Assembly (NCBI GenBank): GCA_012845835.1
Contig: JABAKD010000017.1
Location: 8,980,942-9,044,941 of the forward strand
Source: Undaria pinnatifida
Lineage: Eukaryota > Sar > Phaeophyceae > Laminariales > Alariaceae
Direction of reading: 5' to 3'
Length of the DNA stretch: 64,000 bases
The notes under the pieces are model-generated. The model was not told where the DNA came from. It ran no database searches and was given only the letters and a program-made list of their open reading frames with translations. The translations under genes were made by a program, and so were the position numbers. This document shows positions 21,400-33,309 of this stretch, piece by piece. Every line of letters begins with the position of its first letter. Position 1 is the stretch's first letter.

Positions 21400-21990
21400 A
21401 CTGGAGAGTACCGTTCAAAATACCAATTTTTGCGCGCTTCTCGCTTGGACGGCGGCCGTTGAACAAATGATGTAACCGAGAAAATGCTACAGCACTGCCC
21501 ACTAAGCTAAACTTAATCACGTGGCTCAGTAGCTCAGTGTGTACTGCTACTTCATATGTATACATATGTTAAACTACCAAAATAACCGATCATAATGTCG
21601 TCAGCGGGCACGCTTGAAAAAGGCAAATACGAAATCGGTGAAAATCGAATTCACGACACATAGCACTACCCACTGTCACTTGACTCAGTAACTCTCACAG
21701 TGAGTGGGTTATGCAAAAACCAACCAAATATGTTTTCGAGTTCGTTAATCAATTCTCCCCGACTTCGAAAGAGCGATCTCCGGAGCTATCCCCTCTCCAC
21801 ATACTACAGTTAGTATTACCTAGGAGAACACTAGCAACTGTCATAACCATTCATAATGTCTCCAGCGCGCACGCTCCTGAATAGCAAACATGATCTGGGT
21901 GAGAATCGCACTCACGACACGTCCGTCGTTGGTTATATAGCACTATACCCACTGAGCCGAAAGTAAACGGCACGACGCACAGCAGTAGTA
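21400..21990 (-). repeat. Three tRNA-like retroposon copies (family C)
   Basis: On the minus strand the copy at about 21975-21840 reads TCGGCTCAGTGGGTATAGTG (A-box-like) and then GAGTGCGATTCTCACCC (B-box-like). Related copies lie at about 21720-21590 and 21540-21400, each followed by GCGTGC(C/G)CGCT or similar and by CATTATGA. They are degenerate and no true tRNA fold is retained. Confidence 0.5.
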
Positions 21991-22019
21991 GCTACGATAG
22001 GGCAAGCGCTTGGAGGCGG

Positions 22020-23890
22020 CCATGAAAAAAGCATCGTCGGGAAGAAATTTATAAGCCAATTTGGAAACTACGCCAATTTGGAAATGTTGTCCCTTATTTA
22101 TTCGTTCAAGCTCTACATATGCCAAGATCCAAGAACAGCTCGGGCGTATACCGCACAAAATACAAAAAAGAACGTACTTCTCGCTTGTCTCGCTCAGCGT
22201 CTATCCGCGTTCACGTCGATGTGCGGAACGGATACTCTAATGCGAGGGGCGTTGGAGCCGCCCCCCAAAGACGGCGCTCGAACGAAGCCATTTGACCGAG
22301 AATTCCAGTCCCGAGAATCGCATACTCCTCCTGCAGACGTTATTTGCGTAATAAGGTCGCGCAAAAAAATGGTTTTGAGCCTATCTATATCGGGTTGACG
22401 TGCAGACCAAGCACGTTAAAAATGATAAACATTTCAACAGCGTCAAACGCAGTAATATAAAAAGACGAATTAAAGCGATCTACTACCGGTATAACACGCG
22501 TTCTTCTGGGCGAATCATGTTCGTCTTGCAGCCTTTCTAATCTTCTTGCATGGCATTCTTCAGAACTACTCGCAATTCCCCGTGTTTATTCGTTCAAGCC
22601 CTGCAGACGTCAAGCAAAACAACCGCAATTTGGCTAAGTTACTTGCATAATAAGTCGCGCCGAAAACCTTGTCAAAGCCTACTATGTAAGCTCGCAATTA
22701 TTTACGCGCTCGCAATTCGGCTGGTCATTTGCATCACGTACGTTATCTAGGGATTTTTTATTTGTTTATGAAGGGTGTCCGTCTAGAATTTTCTTTCCTA
22801 AATAAAGTTGTATCCCCGCCTTCGTTCCAGGCCGTAGGGAACCTTTCGAAGATGTCGTAGTATATACGTGTACGAAAAGCACGTCATCGCTCACGCGTTA
22901 TTTGTTTATTTCTTTTTGTAGGTTGTCCATCGATGTTGTACGTTGTTGTTGGCGCGAACCCAATAAATATTTAATCAGATTTGTTTTTTTCATGTGCGTA
23001 TTCGCCGGACGTTATACACATTCTTCACAGCTCCACCTTCCTGCAAACGTTATTTGCGTAATAAGATCGCACAATAAAACGATTTTGAGCCTATATCAGG
23101 TTGACGTGCAGACCAAGTACGCTCGAAATGAGAAACACTTCAACAGCACCAAACGCAATAATATAAAAGGACGAATTAGAGCGATCTACTACTGGTATTA
23201 TAACATGCGCTCAAACCCTGCAGACGTGAAGCAAAACAAACGCTCGAGAGTATACCACCGCAAAATTCAAAACTTTAGCAACCACCTACCTTACGGAAAT
23301 GATTCCAGTTTTGGAAATTATCCAGACGCTATCACCGAAGCCGCAAGATTACTTCCTCAAAGTACAATATTTTTGCAACTTCTCCCTTGTCTCGCTCAGC
23401 ATCCATCCGCGTTCACGTCGAGGTGCCCAACGGATGACGAAGGGCGAGGGGCATTGGAGCCGCCCCCCGAAGACTTTTACGTGTTTCATTCGTTCAAGCC
23501 CTGCAGACGTCAAGCAAAACAAACAAACGCTCAAGCCCTGCAGACATCAAGCAACACAAACGCTCGAGAGTATGCTACCGCAAAATTCAAAACATTGCAA
23601 CTACCGTTTGGAAATGATGCCAATTTTGTAAATCATCCAGGCGCTGCAGGCGTCTAGATACATCCAAAATCTTAAGAATTCCCCCTCGACATCAATATTT
23701 TTGCAACTTCTCGCTTTTCTCGCTCGGCATCCGTCCGCGTTCACGTCGAGGTGCAGAACGGATATGGCAGGGCGAGGGGCCTTTGAGTCGCCCCCCGAAG
23801 ACGGCGCTCGAACGAAGCTTTTTGACCGAGAATTCCAGTTCCGTGAATCGCATGCTAGAGCCGAGACGAAAAAAACTCCTGACCGAATTC
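22020..23890. repeat. Cluster of a ~310-bp repeat family with nested duplications (family D)
   Basis: Three copies of a ~310-bp unit end near 22330, 23485 and 23885. Each contains CGCTCGGCATCCGTCCGCGT or similar, GAGGTGC(A)GAACGGATA, GGGGC(G)TTGGAGCCGCCCCCC and GACCGAGAATTCCAG. A ~180-bp block (ACGTTATTTGCGTAATAAG...GCGATCTACTAC) is itself duplicated at 22325-22505 and 23030-23215. A fourth, inverted copy is at 39555-39880. Frames across it (for example 22902-23657) are not recognised as genes. Confidence 0.75.
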
Positions 23891-23995
23891 CCGAAAAATA
23901 GAACGATAGTGTATATATTTTTATCCTTACTATATAATACGTTAACGTCGTGGTATTAATAGTGACGTTTTTTGGATTTTCAAAATATCTTGGTT

Positions 23996-24240
23996 ATAAC
24001 GCCCCCATCAGAAAGCTGCGACTCCCGAGCTGCTCTCGGCCTCCCGCGGCCTCGATGTGCCGCCACGTTCCATCCGCACAGACAGCAGCACTATGACGAA
24101 AGAACGGGCGCCGGTGCTCCACCGAACGGGCGTCGGTGCCCCACCTTGGCGAGGGGGGAGCGTGGAAATCGCCCTCCCGGGGCCGGCTCGCTTGGCCCCC
24201 GGCGTGGCGGGGAATAGTAAATAATTTGCAATTTCCGCCC
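23996..24240. other. GC-rich island
   Basis: About 240 bp of strikingly higher GC than the AT-rich flanks. It contains GGGGCCGGCTCG and CCCGGCGTGGCGGGG, and a repeated pair GAACGGGCGCCGGTGCTCCAC / GAACGGGCGTCGGTGCCCCAC. Short frames are open on both strands but none is recognised. It may be a promoter-like island or the GC block of another family D relative. Confidence 0.4.
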
Positions 24241-24783
24241 AGCCCGAGAGCATTGTAAGGGTCATTTCTAACGACACTTTTTTTAGCAAGTTTCTTGCCA
24301 ATTTGCAAAGTTTTGGAAATTTGGACTTGCCAAAATAGCAAAAACTTGCGAAAGGTTTTTTCGGATATTTCCGTTCCGCTTCGTTGGCAATTTTTTGGAA
24401 AGTGAGACTTGCCATTTCATTTGCCATTTTAGGCCATTAACGCCAACGCAAGGTTGTACAAACCCGACCACCCCACGACGCCCGACACTAGACTTGCTCT
24501 AACTTCTGTAACAGCGGGAGGTACGGAGGATACACGTCATAGATAGCAGCTATGACAGGGCTGGCAATACTGGCCGTGAGGCCCGCATGGAGGCCACACG
24601 GGCATTTTGAGCGGATGCTGAAGCATCATCGCAAACAGCAGCCGCCCCAGCTTTTCCCAAGCGAATGTGGCCGGGCTGGAAGGACTACCAACCTCTGAGG
24701 TGCATGGACTGTGTCTGGGGTCCTTTCTGCGCCAGCTTACTCCATAGAGAGCGTCGGGGTGCCGTTGGCTCCCTCCTGCTGCT

Positions 24784-25060
24784 GCTGTGAGGGGTTTGAA
24801 TAAAATCTGACGGCGTTATGATGAGAAACTTGCCAAATATCTCTAAAAACTTGACAAATGTGCAGTGTTTCGCGTTAGGAAGTTTTGTCGTCTTTTTGGA
24901 AAGTATTGCCAATGTTTTCTCCCTTCTGCTGATTCTGTGAGCGGTTTGAATAAAATCTGAGGGCGTTATGATGAGAAACTTGCCAAATATTTCCAAAAAC
25001 TTGCCAAATGTGTAGTGTTGAGAAGGTTTTGTCGTCTTTTTGGAAAGTGTTGCCAATGTT
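24784..25060. repeat. ~125-150 bp direct duplication
   Basis: Copies at 24784-24915 and 24935-25060 share GGTTTGAATAAAATCTGA, GGCGTTATGATGAGAAACTT and TTTTGTCGTCTTTTTGGAAA. The motif CTTGCCAAAT/TTTGGAAA also recurs through 24280-24440. Confidence 0.85.
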
Positions 25061-25194
25061 TTCTTGCCAAAGTTGCAAGATTATTGGCATTTTGTTTGGT
25101 TTTGAGAAACGACTCTAACCAACGAAACGGCTGCTGCTCGCCTGTCAGGTGTATTGCTTTACGTACTGTTGCATTGCTGTACTGCAGTAATGGG

Positions 25195-25345
25195 TAGGTC
25201 CGTGGGTGAATGGTGGGTGGTGGGTGGGTGGTGGGTGGTGGGTGGGTGGTGGATGGTAGGTAGGTGGTGGATGGCGGCTCGCTGCACTACCGTGCTGCTG
25301 TATGTAGTAAAGGTTTGGTCGGTGGGTGGGTGTAGGGTGCACTGC
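25195..25345 (+). repeat. GGTGGGTGGTGGG tract
   Basis: G-rich tract of about 70 bp (25200-25275) made of GGTGGGT-type units, with a weaker continuation. It can form G-quadruplexes on the plus strand, the opposite polarity to most other satellites here. Confidence 0.8.
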
Positions 25346-26242
25346 GTCGTCCGTGGTGCGTGGGTGGGCCGTTCCGTACGTGGGAGTCTTTTTTCGTCCT
25401 GTGGTAGATAAACCTTTTTTGTTTTTAAAATACCGACCCCCACTGACTGGTGCTTGGGAGTACCACCGTCCCCACTGCTGCACTCCTCTCTGTCCTTTAC
25501 TACCGTGCGTACTGCTGCACTACCGTGCTGCAGCCGTTATTAATTTGTTTTTTTAGTACTTGCATACAGAGGATGATACAGCACCCATTTGATTTTTCCC
25601 GCCATACCGGCCGGCAACTGACAAACTTCGGGAGTACCACTACACTGGTGACTATAACAATACCGGATCCTCGGTCCAATGGTTCATCGCTTCACGAGTT
25701 ACTTCGGGCGGGAGCAGAACCAACACGACCCCTTCGTACTGATGCGAACACCGCTCGTACGCCACGCAGCACAGGTAGCCCAGTAGGCATCGCGTGTACC
25801 TACACGAGGAACAGCATTGCAGTAGCGTCCTGCAAAGAAAATGGCATCAACGCTTAGTTGTCGTTTGAGCATCTCTTCGAACGAACGGGTTTTAGATATA
25901 CAAATACTAGGGTTGTACAGCTTTTGCTAGGAACTGGCGAAGCACGACAATAAGTATGTTTTGTAACCGTCGTCTACTTGGGTGCGTCCATGGCCGGCGG
26001 TCTCAACAGTCGTCTCGAAAGCGGTCTCCATTTTTAGCGCAATCTAAACTATCAACTCGCATTTGATCATAAATCCGTTTTGCTGTCTATTGACACTTTT
26101 GGCACTGTTGGCACTATTGGCCCTATTGGCCCTATTGATATATACACGTTCTACGATAGATAGTCTAGAGGTATAGCGCTTTTTGCCGAACGTTTGCGGA
26201 AGGATGGGGCTCCTTAACATATTGATAGTATTAAAAACATCG

Positions 26243-26510
26243 TCGGAATGTCATTCTTGTTTGGCAATATGAGTATTTTGTATACCTAGGCCATGGGTTT
26301 CGTCATCGGACTGTCATTCTCGTTTGACAATTTGAGCATTTTTTGTATACGTAGGCCGTGGGTGGTTTCGTCATCGGAATGTCATTCTCGTTTGGCGATT
26401 CGAGTATTTTTGTATTCTTAGGCCGTGGGTTTCGTCATCGATCGGAATGTCGTTCTCGTTTGGCAATCGGAGTATTTTTTTATGCCTAGGCCATGGGTTT
26501 CGTCGTCGGG
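26243..26510. repeat. ~70-bp tandem repeat, four units
   Basis: Units contain GGAATGTCATTCTCGTTTGG, GAGTATTTTTGTAT, CTTAGGCCGTGGG and TTTCGTCATCG. Four diverged copies lie in a row. Confidence 0.85.
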
Positions 26511-26904
26511 CTGCATTTCCAATTTAGTCAAAAGTGGTTTTGGGGTTACGAAAGGTAGAAGAAAGGCATCGAGCTCCTCAATCGGGGACGCCCAGAACAA
26601 AAAAGTGGCGCATCTCTACTGTAGCGTGTAATCAATCTGTCATTCTTGTTGTGTCATACTTACTCCATAGGTGAATGGATTCTAGCTGTGCGCTGGACAG
26701 CTGCTGCTGCTGTAATACAAGCTCGGCACAAATCCGTTGTTGGGAGCAGAAGAGCGCCAAATGCCCTTTCTGGTCGTCTACCCCTTAGGTTATTATATTC
26801 TGCTATGATATCCGGCCCCAACACAGCAGCGAACCGCTGCCGGGCTCTTCACCAAAACAGGCGCAACAATACTTCCCCGACACTTAATATATATATATAT
26901 AATA

Positions 26905-26965
26905 AAAATTAAAATACACTCCAGCTGTGAGATCGAATATTTTGTCGAAACTCATCTTTGCACTT
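26905..26965 (-). repeat. Short tRNA-like retroposon family E, copy 1
   Basis: On the minus strand: TGCAAAGATGAGTTTCGACA, then ATTCGATCTCACAGCTGGAG (B-box-like), then a T/A-rich tail with (TA)n. Relatives lie at 31400-31480 (-), 43430-43525 (-), 31020-31090 (+) and 35700-35800 (+). All keep the GAGTT...TTCG-TCTCACAGCTG order next to an A-rich end. Confidence 0.55.
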
Positions 26966-27511
26966 ACACTCAATATATATAGTCGTACTTCGTGTTGAAA
27001 TTGTGCAGGACAGCTTCCCCGTGCAGGAACTTTTCGTATTGTGCCTCGAAAAACATGTCCTTAACCTATTATTTCCAACCCCAAGAATGATCCCAGAAAA
27101 TTCCAAGGACGCATGCTACGATAGGGGTAGCAGCCAAAGTATACTGTAAAACCAGGTAGTTTTCATGATGCTCTTCTGTTAAAGGGCTGCCTACCTCGCC
27201 CCAACACCGACTTCGATAACCCAGTGAACAACTGCATGGCCTATCTATACCATGTATCCAACAATGGTTGGTTGCGATTGTTTCACGCAATGGTATTCCA
27301 TTGATTTTATGTAGTTCTTGTGGTTGAACAATTTGGCTTTTGGCCTAGACGTGGTACCCCAAGCGAGCACGCGGCCAAGCATTATTTATCCAAAACTGGG
27401 CGCAGCTACAAAGGGGCTATGAAGGCGTCGCGATATCTGTATCACGTACTGTGGCTTAGTTGTCTCCACTAGCCCGTGGTTAAAATATTGTCCCTGAATC
27501 TCTATTCGCAG

Positions 27512-27616
27512 GAAACGTTTCAGCACGGCACGGAGCCGGTGCAGCACATGGCGTGCGGAGGGGTGGGTGGCAGTTGCAAGTACCTTTTCACCGGTGCGAG
27601 AGACGGAAGCATACAG
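27512..27616 (+). CDS. WD40 gene exon: HGTEPVQHMA...GARDGSIQ
   Basis: Exon of 105 nt (35 codons, phase 0/0) between TTCGCAG| and ATACAG|GTGAAC. HGTEPVQHMAC is a blade start (GH...V position) and KYLFTGARDGSIQ is a blade end. Joined to the next exon it gives GSIQ-VWDV, a canonical WD repeat split by the intron. Decayed copies follow at about 27885 and 28150. Confidence 0.8.
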
Positions 27617-27884
27617 GTGAACATCGTGATGCGCGCGGTACTATGATCGGGTACAGGCATAATCACGTCAATGTCGTTATGCGAAAGCAAACGAACTACA
27701 ATTCTGAATATGACAATATATATACGAAAAGAGATCGGTTATAAACTCATTAGGCACACATGTCCATAGCAAACGGCAGAAGGGGTGATGGGGCGAACAG
27801 AGATGCACGCGTTGCTCTTATTGCATGTCGACCCCAATTGAGGCGATCTGATCCTACCAAAAAATAGATCCCGACGTCGCTGCA

Positions 27885-27932
27885 AGTAAGTATCGTTTCA
27901 CTGCAGCGCAAGGGACGGAAGCTTGCCCGTGA
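27885..27932 (+). pseudogene. Decayed fragment of exon 27512-27616
   Basis: AAGTATCGTTTCACTGCAGC and then GCAAGGGACGGAAGC match the KYLFTGARDGS part of the exon with an indel. It ends at GCCCGTGACT in place of the donor. Confidence 0.5.
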
Positions 27933-28149
27933 CTTCGTGAATCCGATACGAGTCTAGACACCCGATCTCCGGGAATATTCTCCGGGTATCTATCAGATTT
28001 GATCGGACCGCCAGACTAAAAACCAATTCCGACACGAACGCTTTTGGCGATGCTAAAAGAGAGGCACACGTGAATCTAAATACATGCCGACACCAATGGG
28101 GGGATGACGCCCGGGGCGACTGAGCAGCCAATTTGCGGTGTCACTTTCC

Positions 28150-28225
28150 TTTCTACGGTTCTCGTGTCGGTGTCAGTTGCGAGTATATTTTCTTTGGCAG
28201 GCGCGAGGGACGGGATCTACGTGTG
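28150..28225 (+). pseudogene. Second decayed copy of exon 27512-27616
   Basis: GGTGTCAGTTGCGAGTATAT and then TTTCTTTGGCAGGCGCGAGG and GACGGGATCTACGTGTGTG follow the exon from GGSCKYLFTGARDG to the donor position. A small indel breaks the frame. Confidence 0.6.
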
Positions 28226-29607
28226 TGTTGTCTGTGTGTGTATCTGAATTAGTATTGACTCCGCGCGTTGTTCACATTATTACACTGTTATTTCTACCCA
28301 TCGACGTCCAGGAAATACCCATGTTATGGAGATCCATTGTCGACAGGATGAAATCACACACAGAAAAAAAATAAAAAATAAACTATCACCACCTTTCAGA
28401 CGAGCTCTCTTACGCGACGACTGTGTTCGATTGAGGCGCTGTGTAGATGGTACGATAGGTGAACAAAAGATACCAGTGAATCACTGAATCAAACCCTTCC
28501 TTGTAAACAAAACATAGGGGCTTTTCTTGCCCCCCGTTTTTATTGATAATCGTTCCTGCTAACAGCGGGTCTCCGTAACAATTAGTTTCCTTACTGATGC
28601 TCCATTCTTGAGAGATACAAGCCCTGCGATCACAACTAACTACAGTAAGTAGATGAGGATGCGAAAAGAAGCTGCAAGCGTGAAGCTGCTGATGCAACTA
28701 ATAGTACTTGTCCAAGCCCTAAGAGTGCAGGACCTCCGGATCGAGTCAACAATTGCTGTGTAGCTTACTTTCTGCTCTTCCGGTGTGGTAGCGCGGAGTG
28801 CACGCGGGGTGGTTTCGGCAGGGTCAGGCACGGCTTGCCTCGATTGACGATGATGCGTACGTAACGAGGAGCAGTGATACTGTAACGGGGAATGCCTTGA
28901 CTCGCGTTCCAAGCATTTGGTGATAGGTCACCAACGATAACGTAGGGAGGGTGTAAGGGGGATCTGTTGCCTCACCTTCGAAGAATCTTTGGAACCGACA
29001 CATGCCGAGGTAGAGGGGGACGCTTTGTTTCTGAGGCTCTTAACCTGATGAGGAGCTCTATACCTTTCTTATGCCTTTTTAAACCCAAAACCAGATTTTC
29101 GAGCAAACGGAAGGCGCGACTTAATGGACAGAGTCGTGGTCAATGCATTAAAGTCATTTATGTCGAGAAAAACAAGAAGGACTGTGTTTCGATCATCTTC
29201 GGTTAAGATGGGTTATGGAGCCCCGTCGTTCGTTGAGAATTTTGTTTTAATACTAAAAGTGATACCTTTTCCTCTATGGTAAGGCACGTCTATCAGTCTA
29301 GACGGAAATGTGAGGGGCGTTGTTCTGATAGCCATTTTTAGAATACCCCAGCAGTCGTTACAATTCCACCCCGCGTGATGACTCGTCTGACTGCTCGTCT
29401 ACGGGGCAAGTTGCATGTAGTGGACAATTCAGTGGCGGCAAGTCACTCTGCAAAGCAGAGGTGCATTACAGTCCACGTTGCGAGGTACAAAATTATTTTC
29501 GCCATTCATACCAGGCTAGTTACAACCTGCGCGCGATACTTCGATCGCGCGGATCGCTTCTCGCGCAGTGACTGGACTGCCACCGTGCATACGCATCCCA
29601 TAAGTAA

Positions 29608-29715
29608 TAGGTGTGAGATGCGCCATAGCCGTCGTTTGTTCACAAGAAATCATATATCTCCGCCCAGCACAAGCGCGCCACCGCCGCGCTGTCGCTCACC
29701 ATGGTCCACCTGTCA
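29608..29715 (+). pseudogene. Decayed copy of exon 29828-29992
   Basis: GGTGTGAGATGCGCCATAGC, then CGTCGTTTGTTCACAAGAAA, and GCCCAGCACAAGCGCGCCAC followed by CGCCGCGCTGTCGCTCACCA parallel the true exon from VWDVPKASFGHN to QHKRAITALSLTKAHL. Frame-shifting differences are present, and it lies 110 bp upstream of the functional exon. Confidence 0.7.
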
Positions 29716-29827
29716 AAACCAGTCAAACCGACAAAGCAAACGACAACTTTTACATATACTCTGCCTTGAGCAGCATCACCTAATTTGTCTTAGTTGTATG
29801 TTTTAAACAACATATCCTTATAAACAG

Positions 29828-29992
29828 GTGTGGGATGTCCCTAAAGCATCGTTTGGGCACAACAAGGTCTGCCTCTTCGCTCAGCACAAGCGCGCCATCA
29901 CCGCGCTGTCGTTGACCAAGGCCCACCTATTTTCCGCATCGGACGAGGGGCACTTGAGAATATGGAACCTCGCGACATTAACGCTTCAAAGG
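29828..29992 (+). CDS. WD40 gene exon: VWDV...HLRIWNL
   Basis: Exon of 165 nt (55 codons, phase 0/0) between TAAACAG| and CAAAGG|GTGAGC. It opens with VWDVPKASFG, completing the blade begun in the previous exon. It then carries a full blade: QHKRAITALSLTKAHLFSAS and SDEGHLRIWNLATLTLQR. This is the strongest WD40 evidence in the window. Beta-propellers of this kind act as protein-interaction scaffolds, and nothing here specifies the partner. Confidence 0.85.
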
Positions 29993-30589
29993 GTGAGCGA
30001 GAAAAGCACCAGATCAACCGTTCCTTGATCACTTCGTGTGCTATTGCGGTTGGCGTTGCTGTTCGTCCAAAGTTAAATCCGTAATCTAGCAGTGGTCACG
30101 AGACAAGCGCCAATGGTTCTGCAGTAGAGTGCAACAGCTTCTTGTTCTTGTTGAGCATGGACACGTGCACCGGTATATAAACGCGGAGCAAAACGCTTCT
30201 CAGGGAAACATCAGGAAGGACGTTGATGATGGCAGTTGCATGCGGTCAGCAAACAGTACTTGTCGCCTGTATGCCGATGATTTGCGTTTCCGACATTTCG
30301 CATGGGATCCGTCGGCGTACCCCGGTGGGATCTATTAAATCCAATGAGATCAATTTCATTCTATGGCGCACATGCCCCGTGGGACACGCGATATGGGTTA
30401 GTTTTGTTTGCGGCAATACGAAAGGTGCGATTACTCGTCACTGTACTGTATATCGAACTGAGATGGGAGGTCAAGGGGTGTACCTGGTATTACGTATAAC
30501 CTTCAGTGGTTTAACTCGACGTCCTCGATGGGCGGCTTGTGTGTCTTTCTTGCGAACGATGTAGGTGGTGAAGCAAGACCGGCGGATAA

Positions 30590-30712
30590 AGTGCCTCTGG
30601 GTGCACCACGCACCACCGGAATCTCCGGATGCGGGCAAAGGAAGCGTCTTTCTCGGCCTGGCGACAGGATTAGTCTTGTCGTATCCCATCACAGATGCCG
30701 TGTAGCAGCAAC
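30590..30712 (+). CDS. Candidate alternative exon, sister of 30823-30936
   Basis: Reads APPESPDAGKGSVFLGLATG and then LVLSYPITDAV with no stop until the TAG directly after ITDAV. A donor GATGCC|GTGTAG lies at that point. It shares nearly every residue with the next exon in the aligned part, with mostly conservative changes. It could be a mutually exclusive alternative exon or a recently dead copy. The 5' border is unclear (perhaps AAAG| at about 30591). Confidence 0.4.
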
Positions 30713-30822
30713 ACTCTTTCAAAGGAATCAATGCAGACTGCAGTAGTAATAGGAGAGCTTACAGGCAATGAGGAAGAAATGTAGAGCATCGGAACCAAGT
30801 AGATTTGATCGGTGTTCAGCAG

Positions 30823-30936
30823 AACATAGCACCGCCGGAGTCTCCCCATGCCGGCAAAGGGAGGGTCTTCCTCGGCCTGGTGAACGGGTTGGTTTTGGCC
30901 GGTCCCATCACAGATGCCGTCGAGTTAACAGCAGAC
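30823..30936 (+). CDS. Exon following the WD40 blades (APPESPHAGKG...)
   Basis: With the acceptor TTCAGCAG| at 30822 the exon is 114 nt in phase 0, matching the preceding exon. It reads NIAPPESPHAGKGRVFLGLV and NGLVLAGPITDAVELTAD, up to GCAGAC|GTGTGC. Without splicing the frame would end at a TAG nine codons later, so this could also be the C-terminus. GKGRVFLGLVNGLV may be another degenerate propeller strand pair. No further exon of this gene was found to the right with confidence. Confidence 0.55.
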
Positions 30937-31564
30937 GTGTGCTACTACTTCGTACAGGAGTAGCCTTTTTCGCCAAAATAATTTATGTCCGACGGGCTTC
31001 CGCGACTGAGTAAATATTCAAGTTCAACCATTCACTCGTTCGTACTCACAGCTGACGTTTTTCATTTTTGTATAAAATTTCGTGGGAATATAGTCTATAC
31101 TTGTGGTTGACAACAGTGTTCGTACCTATTAATATACCATCATGTTGTCCGTAGCGATGCATGTTAGCTTTGATCAAAGTGACTATTATAAAGCTTGCCC
31201 AGTGAGGTGACTCGGGACAGGGCAGATGGATGTCAATCCCAACCGTAGCATGTAATTGATTTTCTACAGTTTCTAGTAGCAGTAGTTTCGAAGAAACTTC
31301 TATAGACTACGTACGGCTACAAAATCGAGCTCTAGACTAATGCCTAACGGGATACGTGGCTGCAATCGGATTCACGGATAGCGCTCTATTTATAAAAAAT
31401 AAAATACACTCCAGCTGTGAGAGCGAAGATTTTGTTGAAACTCATCTTTGCAAGCTATGTGTGATTCTCCGATCGCGCGTATTACTGAGTGGTGTGTGTC
31501 CTCATTAAGGATATAGGTCGGCGACTCCCTTTGGAACTACACTGTAGCTTGTACCAGGGTCAAC

Positions 31565-31965
31565 AGGGTGGTGTTAACCAATCTGTGCGCGGAAACTATA
31601 AAACCCGTTTTTGAGGGGGACAAAATCTGACAGCTGTGGAAGGAAATGCATCAGTTTATCAAGTGTATCCTGTAAGTCGTACAATCGGTGAAGGGAGGAC
31701 GGAGGTTTTAAGGGCGTGGAGGCCGGGGGCGGGGGGGCGGGGGGGTTGAAAAGGAGGGGGGAGCGGGGGAGGGGGTGCAACTCAATATGTGTCCGGAAAC
31801 TAGAAGCCCCTCAAGGGGACAAATCTGACGGTTGTGGAAGGAATGCATCAATCTATCAGTGTATCATTTATATCCTGTAAGTCGTACAACCATTGAGGAG
31901 AGGGTGGACTTTGCTACGGGGTGGGGGGGGGGAGGGTGAAAACGAGGGGGGACGGGGGGCGAGGG
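31565..31965. repeat. ~205-bp tandem duplication with G-runs
   Basis: Two units share GGGGACAAA(A)TCTGAC, TGTGGAAGGAA(A)TGCATCA, GTATCCTGTAAGTCGTACAA and a closing run of GGGGG blocks with AGGGGGGA(G/C). They start at about 31570 and 31780. The region 30962-31560 holds only one family E fragment. Confidence 0.8.
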
Positions 31966-33309
31966 TTCCAACCGCTTTAGGTCGCACAAATGTATACATG
32001 ATAGGAGGAGCTTAATATACGTATGGTGCTAGGTCTAGGCGACGGTGCGGGTGGTGAGGAAGGAGGGGGGTTATTGGAGCTACGGCATGGATGGCTGGAA
32101 ATTATTATATACATTGATCAGCTTCCAAAACATGCACAAAAACAATGCAGTTACTCGCGCTCAATCAGCTGTGCAAATTGCGGGGGAATTAAGCTCTAAG
32201 ACTCCACCTCTAGTTTGACCACTAAACATAAGCGGCAGAAAGAGGTCGGCTCAGAGGTTGGTTGTTGTGTTCGTGGCTGATCTTAGATCAATCCGTCGGT
32301 TTGACGCGATATATGCTACCGATCATGCATCATCATCTGCCGACGAGTACTATAGCAACCACAAGGGCCGCTGTGCACATCAAATACCAGCGTGGAATTG
32401 TAATAAATAAAATAATCCCCTATCTTGCTGGGATATCACTAACTAGGCTGGGTGCGCACAGCACATCTGGCCTTGCGTTAAGACGCCGCCCTCTCTCTGG
32501 TTTGATTACCAGCATTAAGCACCGTGGTTCCGAGAGAAGAACTGGGCCGGTCCGCAGGTTGCGTTTGTTATCGATCTTATAACAGATCTGACAGTCAGTT
32601 TCCCACGTTGTTGTTAACCCTCCTGTATATTTTGGTGAAAACCACGGCCACAAGGCTACTGCAATGAACATATCCCAGCGAGAACTGTCGTGCATGACTT
32701 GATCTCCACGTAGTGCGGAGTTTCACCTAGCTGGATGTTCAGCAAATCCATTGGCCGTGTGCTGACACGTCATCGTCCGCATTTGTTTCCACGTCAGTGC
32801 TGCAGAAGAACTTGGCCGATCCAGGTAGTAGGTCGTGTACACCGTTGATTTGGATCCTTGTACGTATTGGTTCCCATACGAAATCTAATATAATATGCGG
32901 ATCATTCACTATGACGCAAGGCGGCCGAATAGATTACTGCTGTAGTGACTTCCGGAATAACAGGAAAATCAAGCATTTACAGTACATGAATCGTTTGGGG
33001 GGACGAGTGCTACGATAGAGGTGACAGAGGTGGCATCACCACTTTTTTCCTTCAAGGTTCCTCAATTTGGGAGCTTAAGACACGTCATTCTTAACCCAAA
33101 CACTGATTTGGAGAAAAAACAAAACTGCTGCCGAATGAAAAATCCCATGACCTGGGTACACGACTGAGAACAATGAAAAAAAAATGGCGTATTTTTTCGA
33201 CGATTTTGGGTCAAGGAGCTCATTCGTTCAGAAAACATTTCAGACGAAAAGTGATACCTCTGTCGTAGCACGCGTCGATTCATGCTCGCTCGCGCACGGT
33301 CGGGGTGAG

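Noticed and set aside
22902-23657. 251-codon plus-strand ORF
   Set aside because: It spans two separate copies of family D and its nested 180-bp block. The other copies do not keep the frame open.
30129-30338. CRLYADDLRF, resembling the YADD motif of reverse transcriptases
   Set aside because: Only the four-residue motif fits. The flanking frame is 69 codons and lacks every other conserved reverse-transcriptase block.
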